Shown: one piece after another, positions 1-5,392 of the stretch
Layout of the letters: every line of letters begins with the position of its first letter
Position numbering within the stretch: the first letter of the stretch is position 1
Assembly: GCA_003250275.1 (NCBI GenBank)
Contig: QKGW01000571.1
Coordinates: 1-5,392, forward strand
DNA from: Alphaproteobacteria bacterium
GTDB lineage: Bacteria > Pseudomonadota > Alphaproteobacteria > Rhodospirillales > Rhodospirillaceae
Length of the DNA: 5,392 nucleotides
Reading direction: 5' to 3'
Translations under genes and position numbers: made by a program
The notes under the pieces: model-generated
The model's database searches: none
What the model was told of the DNA's origin: nothing
What the model saw: the letters and a program-made list of their open reading frames with translations, nothing else

Positions 1-1
1 G

Positions 2-373
2 GCGTTCGTTACCGGCCACGACGAGTCGGGCGGGATGTCGCGCCGCGTCGCGTGGGAGGAACTCGCGCGCACGGTGCCGGTGATCGTGATCTACAGGCCG
101 ATGAAGTCGCTCGCGCATATCGCCGAGAAGATGATCGCCGGCGGCCGCGAGCCGACCGAGTGCTGCGCGATCGTTTCGCGCGCGAGCACGCCGCACCAGC
201 GGGTGCTGATCTCGACGCTCGAGCGTTGCGCCGCCGATGCGGCGGAGAGCGACCTGCCGAACCCGTCGCTGTTCGTCGTCGGGCCGGTGGTCGACTACCG
301 CGCCTGGGTCAACTGGTTCCCTGGCAACCGGTCGCCGCGCCTCGCGCCACTCTCGCCCGCCTCGGCGGAGTGA
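2..373 (+). CDS. cobA: Uroporphyrinogen-III C-methyltransferase (SUMT), C-terminal part, truncated by window edge
   Basis: The first 123 codons in the window are open from base 2 and end at TGA 371-373. The true start lies upstream, so the internal ATG at 35 should not be taken as the start. The peptide begins AFVTGHDESGG, the FVTGH motif of SUMT-type methyltransferases. It continues with the C-terminal-domain pattern of that family: a VIVIYRPMKSL strand and helix, an IAEKMIAGGREP helix, an AIVSRAS...QRV segment and a final SLFVVGPVV strand. The family uses S-adenosylmethionine to methylate uroporphyrinogen III at C-2 and C-7 in the cytoplasm, giving precorrin-2, the branch point to cobalamin and sirohaem. 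The last 25 or so residues, after WVNWF, are a low-complexity Pro/Ser/Ala tail. The SAM-binding N-terminal domain is not visible, so a fusion such as CysG or another corrin methyltransferase cannot be fully excluded. The DUF1636 and cobM neighbours favour a cobalamin-type CobA. Confidence 0.82.
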   Translation, partial: AFVTGHDESGGMSRRVAWEELARTVPVIVIYRPMKSLAHIAEKMIAGGREPTECCAIVSRASTPHQRVLISTLERCAADAAESDLPNPSLFVVGPVVDYRAWVNWFPGNRSPRLAPLSPASAE

Positions 374-379
374 TCCGCC

Positions 380-811
380 TCAGCAATCCCCGCCGCTGAC
401 CGCCGCACCCGCGGCGATCGCGGCCGCCGTCGACGGCTTCGACCCGACCGGGTGCAGCCGCGCGAGCAGGCCGGCGGCGAGATCCGGCGGCCGGTCGGCG
501 TAGGCCACCATGCCGCTCGGAGAGTCGCGGTACTTCTCCGCGAACTCGAGAATTCCCGGAATTGCGAAGCGCGGGTTGAGGCTGCCGAAAACCCAGCTGA
601 CCTTGCCCGGCGCCTGGAAGGCGACGACGCAGGCGCTGCCGCACGCGCCCATGCAACGCGTCTGCTCGACCGCGAACTCGTCCTTGAGCGGCCACTTCTC
701 GAACTTCTTCATCAGCCGCTCGTAGAGTTGCGCCCCGCCGCGCTGGCCTTCCCTTTCTTCCTCGGTCTTGGTGAAGTTGCAGCGGATGCAGACTTGAATG
801 GTATGCTTCAT
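380..811 (-). CDS. DUF1636 family, thioredoxin-like [2Fe-2S] ferredoxin-type protein linked to cobalamin genes
   Basis: This 143-aa protein has five cysteines in a metal-site arrangement: C8-x2-C11 near the N-terminus, then C53-x3-C57-x3-C61 in TRCMGACGSACVVAF. The order is an N-terminal CxxC strand, a charged helix (about 16-38), the second cysteine group, a hydrophobic VSWVFG strand and a C-terminal helix (about 85-93). This matches the DUF1636 / thioredoxin-like ferredoxin pattern. Members are small cytoplasmic proteins, often encoded near cobN/cobW-type cobalamin genes in alphaproteobacteria. Their exact role is unproven, but electron transfer or metal handling is the usual suggestion. 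The last 20 or so residues are an Ala/Gly/Ser-rich tail ending in one more Cys. The start is ATG 809-811, with AAAGGA four bases upstream. The stop (380-382) lies 6 nt from the cobA stop on the opposite strand. The family call is from recalled motif pattern, not a search. Confidence 0.8.
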   Translation of the reverse strand: MKHTIQVCIRCNFTKTEEEREGQRGGAQLYERLMKKFEKWPLKDEFAVEQTRCMGACGSACVVAFQAPGKVSWVFGSLNPRFAIPGILEFAEKYRDSPSGMVAYADRPPDLAAGLLARLHPVGSKPSTAAAIAAGAAVSGGDC

Positions 812-815
812 GGTG

Positions 816-821
816 TCCTTT
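816..821 (-). promoter_or_regulatory. Ribosome binding site of the DUF1636 gene
   Basis: On the minus strand AAAGGA lies 4 nt upstream of the ATG at 809-811. It supports that start for the DUF1636 protein. Confidence 0.6.
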
Positions 822-869
822 CACTCCCTTGACCCGGCGGCGACGCCGGGGCCAATCTCCAAGATGGGG

Positions 870-887
870 GATCGGCCAGGGCCGATC
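870..887. promoter_or_regulatory. Perfect 8+2+8 palindrome in the divergent intergenic region (candidate operator)
   Basis: The arms GATCGGCC (870-877) and GGCCGATC (880-887) are exact reverse complements around a 2-nt AG centre. The site lies in the 102-bp gap between the divergent DUF1636 (-) and kinase (+) genes. On the minus strand it overlaps a weak sigma70-like pair: TTGATC at 884-889, 17 nt, then CATCTT at 861-866. The palindrome would sit in the spacer and -35 of that promoter, where a repressor could act. The -10 is poor (3 of 6 matches), so promoter assignment is tentative. No regulator family is recognised from the half-site. It could instead form an RNA hairpin or be a chance GC-rich palindrome. 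Confidence 0.4.
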
Positions 888-913
888 AACGCATTCCCCG
901 CGCCGGAAACCCG

Positions 914-3328
914 ATGACCGACACCCGCCCGTCCCGCATCCCGAGCTTCTTCCCGTCGAGCCCTTCGGCGCGCCGCTGGCTGCTGTTCTTCGGCGGCTTC
1001 GCGCTGGTCGCGGCGGCGGATGCAGCGGCGGTGACGCCCGAGGGCGCGCCGCTCCTGCCCGGCATCGGCGCGTGGTGCCTCGCGCTCGGCTGGCTGTGGG
1101 GACCGGCGTGGCTCGGCGCGGCGACCGCCGCCGGGGCCGCCACCGTGCTCCTCGGGCTCGCCGGACCGGGGATCGTCGCGTGGCCGCCGCTCGCCGCCTT
1201 CGCCCTCGCGGCGCTGGTGCTGCGGGTGCGCGCGGTCGCGCCGCCGGTGCGCTGGACCGGGCGCGGCATTCTCGAAGGCGGCTGCGTCGCCGCCGCCGCC
1301 GCGTTGCTCGGCGCGCTGCCGGCACTCTTCGCGGCATCGCCCGAGGCCGGGATCGGCACGGTTCTCGACCCGCTCGCCGGAGCGCTCGCCTGGCTCTATC
1401 CGTTCGCCGCGCTCTACCGCCTCGCCGAGCCGCGCGGCTTTCCGCCGCCGTTGCGCAACCGCTGGGGCTGGCCGACCCGCGCCGTCGACCTCGGAGTGAT
1501 GGGGGTGTGCGTGTTCCTCGCCGCCTGCCTCGGCGGGTTCGCCGCCGAGGGCGGCTGGCCGCTGATCGGCGCGGCGCTCGCGGTGCTCGCGGCGGCGCTC
1601 ACCGGCAACCTCGTCGGCGGCGCGGCGGCGGCGCTCGCCGCCGGGCTCGCGGGCAGCTTCACGGTCGCCGACGGGCCGGTGCCGCTCGACCTCGAACTCG
1701 GCAACGCGGTGCTGGTCGCGGTGGGGCTGGTCGCGGGCGGCTTCGCCTCGCGCACCCGCGAGCGCCAAGAGGACGCCGAGCACACCGTCGGCCGGACCAA
1801 GGCGCTGCTCGATTCGCTGCCGATCGGCCTGGTCGAGATCGACGAGCGCGGCCTGATCGTCCAGGCCAACCCGATGGCGGGCGAGATCATCGGCTGCGCG
1901 GCGATGGACCTGCTCGGCCACCCGTTCGAACGCCTCGGCACCGAGGCCTCGCGCCCGATGCTGGCGGAGGTGATCCGCGCGATCCGCCATCGCCGCCAGC
2001 CCGACCCGCGCTTCACCACCGTTTTCCTCTACCGCCCCGACGGCTCGGCGCGCGAGGTCGAGGTCGACTGGGTCTACCAGCGCCCGCCGATGGGCCGCAG
2101 GCCGCTGCGCGTCGCGGCGCTGATCACCGACATCACCGACCGCCGCCGCGCGGTGCGCGCGCTCGAAGACCGCGAGCACCAGCTCGCCGAGCGCACCGAC
2201 CTCCTGCGCATCACCATGGACGCGCTCGACCACGGCCTCGCCGCGTTCAACCCCGACGACACGCTGATGGAATGGAATGCGCGCTTCCCCGAGATGCTGC
2301 GCCTGCCTTCGCCGCTCGCGCGGCCCGGCACCCCGGCGATCGCGATCTTCCGCTTCCTCGCGACCCTCGGCGCGTTCGGCGTCGGCGTCACCGAGGGGCA
2401 GGTGCGCGCGCGCATGGACCGCCTGATCCATCCGCCGAACGCCGACGACGTGCATTGGATCGGCGGGCACCACCTGCGCTTTTCCGCCCACACCATGGCC
2501 GACGGCGGCTGGGTGTGGCGGATCGAGGACCGCACCGAGGACATCCGCCTGCGCGACATCGAGCAGAACCGCCAGAAGATGGAAGCGCTCGGCCAGCTCG
2601 CCTCGGGCGTCGCGCACGAACTCAACAATACGTTGCAGCCGATCTTTTCGCTGTCGGAACTTGGCCTCGCCCAGGCGGAGCCGGATTCGCTCGTCGCGCG
2701 CTGCTTCGGGCGCATCACCGACGCCGCCGAACGTGCCGAAACCATCGTCCGCGGGGTGCTCACCTTCGCCCGCAACGCGCCGGTGGCGGAGGGCGACACT
2801 CCGATCGTTCCGGCCCTGTTCGACGCGCTCGCGTTCATCCGTCCCGGCCTGCCGTCGCAGATCCGCCTCGAGGTTTCGGTCGACGACGGCATTCCCGAGG
2901 GCGCGGCGGCGCGGCTCGACCGCCGCGAATTCGGCCAAGTGCTCACCAACCTCGTCACCAACGCCGCCGACGCGATGGACCACGCGGGCACCCTCCGCGT
3001 CGACTGCCGCGCCGACATGCTGCGCTACGCCGACGGCACCGAGGCCGAACCGGAGACCCGTCCGGCGGTGGCGGTGGCGGTGGTCGATACCGGCAAGGGC
3101 ATAGATCATGCCTTGAAACAGAGGATCTTCGAGCCCTTCTTTACCACCAAGGATGAGGGACACGGCACCGGCCTCGGGCTCGCCGTCGCCTTCGGCATCG
3201 TGCGCAACTGGGGCGGGCGCATCGACGTCGACAGCGAGCCGGGCCTCGGCTCCACCTTCACCATCTGGATTCCGCTCTCCGGCCCCGAACACGAAGGCGA
3301 ACATGCCCACGATCCTGATCGTCGATGA
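914..3328 (+). CDS. Membrane-anchored PAS-PAS sensor histidine kinase
   Basis: This 804-aa kinase autophosphorylates on His and passes phosphate to a response regulator, very likely the next gene. Residues about 20-280 are strongly hydrophobic, with roughly eight or nine predicted membrane segments, and resemble MASE-like integral-membrane sensor regions. There is no large periplasmic domain. PAS domain 1 spans about 297-412 (LLDSLPIGLVEIDERG onward) and ends in the typical ITDITDRRRA exit. A short charged coiled coil (about 412-431) leads to a PAS-7-type domain at about 432-545 (MDALDHGLAAFNPDDTL). The dimerisation H-box GVAHELNN places the phosphorylated His at 568. The ATPase domain has an N-box NLVTNAADAM (N679, N683), a G1 box DTGKGI (725-730), an F-box FEPFFTTK (739-746) and a G2 box GHGTGLGL (749-756), so catalysis should be intact. 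There is no fused receiver. The ATG at 914 follows a weak GGAAA. Signal and output genes are unknown. Confidence 0.92.
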   Translation: MTDTRPSRIPSFFPSSPSARRWLLFFGGFALVAAADAAAVTPEGAPLLPGIGAWCLALGWLWGPAWLGAATAAGAATVLLGLAGPGIVAWPPLAAFALAALVLRVRAVAPPVRWTGRGILEGGCVAAAAALLGALPALFAASPEAGIGTVLDPLAGALAWLYPFAALYRLAEPRGFPPPLRNRWGWPTRAVDLGVMGVCVFLAACLGGFAAEGGWPLIGAALAVLAAALTGNLVGGAAAALAAGLAGSFTVADGPVPLDLELGNAVLVAVGLVAGGFASRTRERQEDAEHTVGRTKALLDSLPIGLVEIDERGLIVQANPMAGEIIGCAAMDLLGHPFERLGTEASRPMLAEVIRAIRHRRQPDPRFTTVFLYRPDGSAREVEVDWVYQRPPMGRRPLRVAALITDITDRRRAVRALEDREHQLAERTDLLRITMDALDHGLAAFNPDDTLMEWNARFPEMLRLPSPLARPGTPAIAIFRFLATLGAFGVGVTEGQVRARMDRLIHPPNADDVHWIGGHHLRFSAHTMADGGWVWRIEDRTEDIRLRDIEQNRQKMEALGQLASGVAHELNNTLQPIFSLSELGLAQAEPDSLVARCFGRITDAAERAETIVRGVLTFARNAPVAEGDTPIVPALFDALAFIRPGLPSQIRLEVSVDDGIPEGAAARLDRREFGQVLTNLVTNAADAMDHAGTLRVDCRADMLRYADGTEAEPETRPAVAVAVVDTGKGIDHALKQRIFEPFFTTKDEGHGTGLGLAVAFGIVRNWGGRIDVDSEPGLGSTFTIWIPLSGPEHEGEHAHDPDRR
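3293..3297 (+). promoter_or_regulatory. Ribosome binding site of the response regulator, inside the kinase gene
   Basis: GAAGG lies 5 nt before the ATG at 3303 and within the last codons of the kinase gene. It decides the regulator's start over in-frame upstream codons. The 26-nt overlap of the two genes suggests translational coupling. Confidence 0.6.
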
Positions 3329-3683
3329 CAACCTGCTCGCCTGCGAGGCGATCTCCCTGGTCCTGGAATCCGCGGGATTCCAGGTGACTCAGGCGCATCG
3401 CGTCGCCGAAGCGGTGGAGAGCGTGGCGAAATCCTGCCCCGATCTCGCGATCGTCGATCTCTCGATGCCCGACGGCAACGGCGTCGACCTGATCCGCCGC
3501 CTGCACCAGAGCCATCCGGCGCTGCCGATCATCCTCTATTCGGGCTTCTTCACCCCCGAGGATGATTCCGAGAAGCGCGCGATGGAGATGGAAGGGGTCG
3601 TCGCCGTGTTCAAGAAGCCGTTGAGAAACAATGATCTTCTTGCCGCGATCCGGCGCGCTCTCGACCCCGAGGCGGACGCCTAA
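3303..3683 (+). CDS. Single-domain CheY-like response regulator
   Basis: This 126-aa protein is a complete receiver domain with no DNA-binding or enzymatic output domain. All the receiver landmarks are present: acidic pair D8-D9 after the ILIV strand, phospho-acceptor D52 in AIVDLSMPDGNG, S80 in the switch strand IILYSG, and K105 in FKKP. The ATG at 3303 is chosen because the receiver fold begins at once (MPTILIVDD) and GAAGG precedes it. The reading frame stays open upstream but would add a nonsense Ser/Pro-rich stretch antisense to no known domain. The gene overlaps the kinase by 26 nt, so the kinase is the likely phosphodonor. With no output domain it must act through protein contact, as a phosphate sink or as an intermediate in a phosphorelay. 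The partner downstream of it cannot be deduced here. Confidence 0.93.
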   Translation: MPTILIVDDNLLACEAISLVLESAGFQVTQAHRVAEAVESVAKSCPDLAIVDLSMPDGNGVDLIRRLHQSHPALPIILYSGFFTPEDDSEKRAMEMEGVVAVFKKPLRNNDLLAAIRRALDPEADA

Positions 3684-3695
3684 CACCAAACGCAG

Positions 3696-3723
3696 TTGAT
3701 GCCCGCGCGAATCGCGCTAGACT
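3696..3723 (+). promoter_or_regulatory. Sigma70-like promoter of the J-domain gene, with palindrome in the spacer
   Basis: TTGATG (3696-3701) and TAGACT (3718-3723) are separated by 16 nt, a good match to the -35/-10 boxes commonly seen in alphaproteobacteria. Transcription would begin near 3730, about 40 nt before the TTG start at 3771. The spacer holds a perfect palindrome GCGCGA-A-TCGCGC (3705-3717), abutting the -10. This could be an operator, though GC-rich DNA produces such short palindromes readily. The element lies 12 nt after the response regulator's stop, which suggests the J-domain gene can be transcribed independently of the kinase/regulator pair. Confidence 0.55.
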
Positions 3724-3758
3724 CGTTGCGGCGGCGAACCGTGACGCCGCGCCGACTC

Positions 3759-3764
3759 GGGGGA
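3759..3764 (+). promoter_or_regulatory. Ribosome binding site favouring the TTG start at 3771
   Basis: GGGGGA lies 6 nt upstream of TTG 3771. It is the best Shine-Dalgarno-like purine run in this leader. It supports the TTG start over the upstream ATG at 3699, which would lie inside the promoter. Confidence 0.45.
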
Positions 3765-3770
3765 TTCCGC

Positions 3771-4445
3771 TTGGCTTCCAAAGTTTCCTACACCGTGCCC
3801 TGCGCCGCGTGGTTCCGCGACGCGGTGACCGCGCTCGCCGACCGCCGCGGCGTCAACGCCGCCGACCTCGCGCGCTCGATCCTGCTCGCGTTGCCCGCCG
3901 CGGCGGTCGACGCCGCACCCGATCCGGGCGAGCCCGGCGCGGGCGACCGCGAGACGGTGATCCTCAAGTCCGGTCCCGCCGTCGGGCGTCCGTGGCGCCG
4001 CAAGCCCAGGTTGCAAGTGCGCATGGCGCCGGGGTCCGACGCGGTTCAGATCCGCCGCGCCCTCGGTCTCGCCCTCGCCCTCGCCGAAGGCCGCATCGAT
4101 CTCGCCATCGACCCGAAACGATCGCCGGAACCCAAGCCTCCCGCCGTGCTCGACCCGGCGGTGGCGGAAGCCCTCGACCGCCTCGGCCGGGTCGAGGCGG
4201 AAAACGAGCGCCTGCGCGCCACCGTCGCCGCGCTCGCGTTCACGCCGCTGCCCGGCGGCATCCGCAACCGCGATGAAGCGCTCCACGTCCTCGGATTCCC
4301 ACCCGCGGTCAAACCCGCCTTCGCAACGGTCCGCGCCCGCTTTCGCGCGCTCGCCACCATCCACCACCCGGACAGCCCTACCGGCAGTCATGAGCGGATG
4401 AGCCAGCTCAACGCCGCGATCGATCTGCTGCGCCGGGGCGGGTGA
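3771..4445 (+). CDS. J-domain (DnaJ-like) protein with RHH-like N-terminal segment
   Basis: This is a 224-aa protein from the TTG at 3771. The frame is open back to 3696, but 3696-3723 looks like a promoter, and the peptide becomes ordered only after 3771 (MASKVSYTVP). Residues about 4-41 read as a short beta strand followed by two helices, FRDAVTALADRRG then NAADLARSILLAL. This resembles ribbon-helix-helix DNA-binding domains (inference). The middle (about 75-120) has a basic stretch RRKPRLQVRM and a helix IRRALGLALALAEG. Residues 131-157 form a predicted coiled coil, VAEALDRLGRVEAENERLRA. The C-terminus (about 168-222) is a short J-domain: DEALHVLGF, a basic helix VRARFRALATIHHPD with the diagnostic HPD at 199-201, and a last helix MSQLNAAIDLL. 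HPD proteins stimulate the ATPase of DnaK-type Hsp70, so a specialised co-chaperone role is likely. There is no zinc finger or G/F region, so it is not a general DnaJ. The substrate is unknown. Confidence 0.75.
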   Translation: MASKVSYTVPCAAWFRDAVTALADRRGVNAADLARSILLALPAAAVDAAPDPGEPGAGDRETVILKSGPAVGRPWRRKPRLQVRMAPGSDAVQIRRALGLALALAEGRIDLAIDPKRSPEPKPPAVLDPAVAEALDRLGRVEAENERLRATVAALAFTPLPGGIRNRDEALHVLGFPPAVKPAFATVRARFRALATIHHPDSPTGSHERMSQLNAAIDLLRRGG

Positions 4446-4468
4446 GGTAGGAATGAGGAATTAAGGAT

Positions 4469-4501
4469 AAGGTGCGGAGGGATTCGGTCCCTCCGCACCT
4501 T
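4469..4501. terminator. Strong hairpin between convergent genes (probable bidirectional terminator)
   Basis: The arms AAGGTGCGGAGGGA (4469-4482) and TCCCTCCGCACCTT (4488-4501) are a perfect 14-bp inverted repeat around the 5-nt loop TTCGG. It lies 23 nt after the stop of the J-domain gene. On the plus strand only a short TTC follows the stem, so the U-tract is weak. On the minus strand the stem is followed by ATCCTTAATTCC, slightly T-richer, so it may also catch transcripts from cobM. Confidence 0.75.
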
Positions 4502-4559
4502 CCTGGGCGTTCTGGTTTCGGCGCGAACGGGTTATCCCGCTATGCGGAAACCAAACAAA

Positions 4560-4609
4560 CGGGTTCACAGGACCCGAGGCCCGGTGCGGGTCCGGGCAGC
4601 GCCCGGACC
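4560..4609 (-). terminator. Two small hairpins just past the native cobM end
   Basis: GGTCCGGGC (4589-4597) and GCCCGGACC (4601-4609) form a perfect 9-bp stem with a 3-nt loop, 4 nt after the frame-shifted cobM stop (4614-4616). Further along the minus strand a weaker stem, CGGGT/ACCCG (4560-4576), is followed by TTTGTTTGGTTT, a fair U-tract. Together they look like the 3' end of the cobM transcript. The second stem is only 5 bp, so its terminator function is uncertain. Confidence 0.45.
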
Positions 4610-4613
4610 GGTG

Positions 4614-5364
4614 TTATTCCGGCTTCGCGTCGCGGGTGCCGGTGGTGAAGTTGCGGTCGTAGAGGAAGCTGTCCGGGTATTCCGGGTTTTCCGCGAGGGC
4701 GTGGCCGACGAGCACGAGGGCGGTCATCTTGATCCCCGAGGCCTTCACCTTCTCTTCCGCGGATGATCATTTCGTCCGGCCAGGTGACGCGGTAGGCGAC
4801 GATGCACGGGCAGTCCGCGCCGTAGATCGGCGAAAGCTCGTCGACGATCTGCCGGACGTTGGACGCCGAGAGGTGGATCGCGAGGGTCGCCTTGGTCTTG
4901 CCGATGGTGGTGAGGTCCTGGCCCTCGGGCATCGGCGAGGTGCGCACGTTGGTGCGGGTCAGCACGATCGTCTGGCTGATCGTCGGCAAGGTGAACTGAC
5001 GCTTGAGCGAGGCCGCCGCGCCGCAGTAGGCGGGCACGCCGGGAGTGACGTCGTAATCGATGCCGAGCGCGTCGAGGCGGCGCATCTGCTCGTCGATCGC
5101 GCCGAACAGCGACGGGTCGCCGGTGTGGACGCGGGCGACGTCCTGCCCCTTGTCGTGGGCGGCCTTCATCTCGTCGATGATCTCGTCGAGGTTCATCTTC
5201 GCGGTATCGAGGATGCGTGCGTCCTGCGGCGCGGCGGCGACCACGGCGCGCGGCACCAGCGAACCGGCGTAGAGGCAGACCGGGCAGCTTTCGATCAGCT
5301 TGAGGCCGCGCACGGTGATGAGGTCGGGCGCGCCCGGACCGGCGCCGATGAAGTGAACGGTCAT
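4614..5364 (-). pseudogene. cobM: Precorrin-4 C11-methyltransferase CobM, frame broken near the 3' end
   Basis: CobM methylates precorrin-4 at C-11 with S-adenosylmethionine, giving precorrin-5 in corrin-ring synthesis. From ATG 5362-5364 the frame gives a normal CobM/CbiF N-terminus: GAGPGAPDL SAM loop (7-15), HTGDPSLFGA (80-89), TPGVPAYCGAAASL (107-120) and VTWPDEMIIR to residue 202. From about 4758 this frame gives an Arg/Pro-rich sequence unlike the family and runs on to 4540. The next frame instead gives the expected ending: EEKVKASGIKM, TALVLVGHALAEN, then PDSFLYDRNFTTG, stopping at TAA 4614-4616. The two parts total 249 residues. About four or five residues normally found between them appear to be missing, so a deletion of 3n+2 nt (perhaps 14 or 17) fits best. 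This is either a real inactivating mutation or a sequence error. If real, the C-terminal domain would be lost. CbiF, the anaerobic-pathway homologue, is the alternative name. Confidence 0.85.
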
Positions 5365-5369
5365 GGAAA

Positions 5370-5375
5370 CCTCCT
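5370..5375 (-). promoter_or_regulatory. Ribosome binding site of cobM
   Basis: On the minus strand AGGAGG lies 5 nt upstream of the ATG at 5362-5364. It is the strongest Shine-Dalgarno in the window and fixes the cobM start. The remaining bases to the right edge (5376-5392) are too few to show a promoter or the upstream gene. Confidence 0.8.
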
Positions 5376-5392
5376 GAAATCTCGAACCGCAC

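Noticed and set aside
829..858. Plus-strand sigma70 promoter for the kinase (TTGACC at 829-834)
   Set aside because: The -35 is fair, but no acceptable -10 occurs 16-18 nt downstream, so the promoter of the kinase could not be assigned.
812..913. Cobalamin riboswitch upstream of the DUF1636 or kinase gene
   Set aside because: The 102-bp gap is too short for the full B12 element, and no B12-box-like GCCACTG was found on either strand.
829..3156. Long 775-aa plus-strand frame overlapping the kinase
   Set aside because: It is an Arg/Pro/Ala-rich out-of-frame shadow of the kinase with no recognisable domain.
821..3331. Long 836-aa open frame on the minus strand opposite the kinase
   Set aside because: It is antisense to a kinase with all catalytic motifs intact. 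The peptide is Arg/Ala/Glu-rich low complexity, as expected when high-GC codons suppress stops in other frames.
4557..4580. tRNA T-arm-like GGGTTC...GACCC
   Set aside because: No acceptor, D or anticodon arms surround it. It is better read as a small hairpin in the cobM 3' region.
4540..4757. Native C-terminus of cobM in the unshifted frame
   Set aside because: It is Arg/Pro-rich and unlike any CobM ending. The next frame gives the family-like ending and a stop followed by hairpins.
4750..4770. Programmed ribosomal frameshift in cobM
   Set aside because: No slippery heptamer is visible, and several residues also seem to be missing, which a simple slip would not explain.

Overview
The window is very GC-rich, with G/C at most third codon positions. 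It reads as chromosomal DNA of an alphaproteobacterium, probably Rhodospirillales. That assignment rests on protein style only: the PAS-7-type sensor kinase, the DUF1636 protein beside cobalamin genes, and the J-domain protein with a VPC-type N-terminus. The genus cannot be named from sequence alone.

Layout. (1) 2-373 (+): 3' part of a uroporphyrinogen-III C-methyltransferase (cobA/SUMT type), cut by the left edge. (2) 380-811 (-): a five-cysteine DUF1636 / thioredoxin-like [2Fe-2S] ferredoxin-type protein, convergent with cobA and only 6 nt from its stop. (3) 812-913: a divergent intergenic region with a perfect 8+2+8 palindrome. (4) 914-3328 (+): an 804-aa membrane-anchored PAS-PAS histidine kinase. 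(5) 3303-3683 (+): a stand-alone CheY-like response regulator that overlaps the kinase by 26 nt. (6) 3684-3770: an intergenic region with a sigma70-like promoter whose spacer contains a 6+1+6 palindrome. (7) 3771-4445 (+): a J-domain protein with an N-terminal segment resembling a ribbon-helix-helix fold, probably starting at TTG. (8) 4446-4613: a convergent intergenic region with a perfect 14-bp hairpin and two smaller hairpins. (9) 4614-5364 (-): cobM, precorrin-4 C11-methyltransferase, with a clear reading-frame break near its 3' end.

Function. cobA, DUF1636 and cobM belong to, or travel with, corrin-ring (vitamin B12) biosynthesis. CobA starts the branch by making precorrin-2, and CobM acts later at precorrin-4. 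A signalling cassette (kinase plus receiver) and a chaperone-type gene sit between the cobalamin genes. The kinase and receiver are translationally coupled and are probably cognate partners. Nothing in the sequence shows that they regulate the cobalamin genes.

The points most worth a second look are the cobM frame break, the possible RHH plus J-domain architecture with a palindrome in its own promoter, and the palindrome upstream of the kinase and DUF1636 genes. No RNA genes, insertion sequences, CRISPR arrays or B12 riboswitch were seen.
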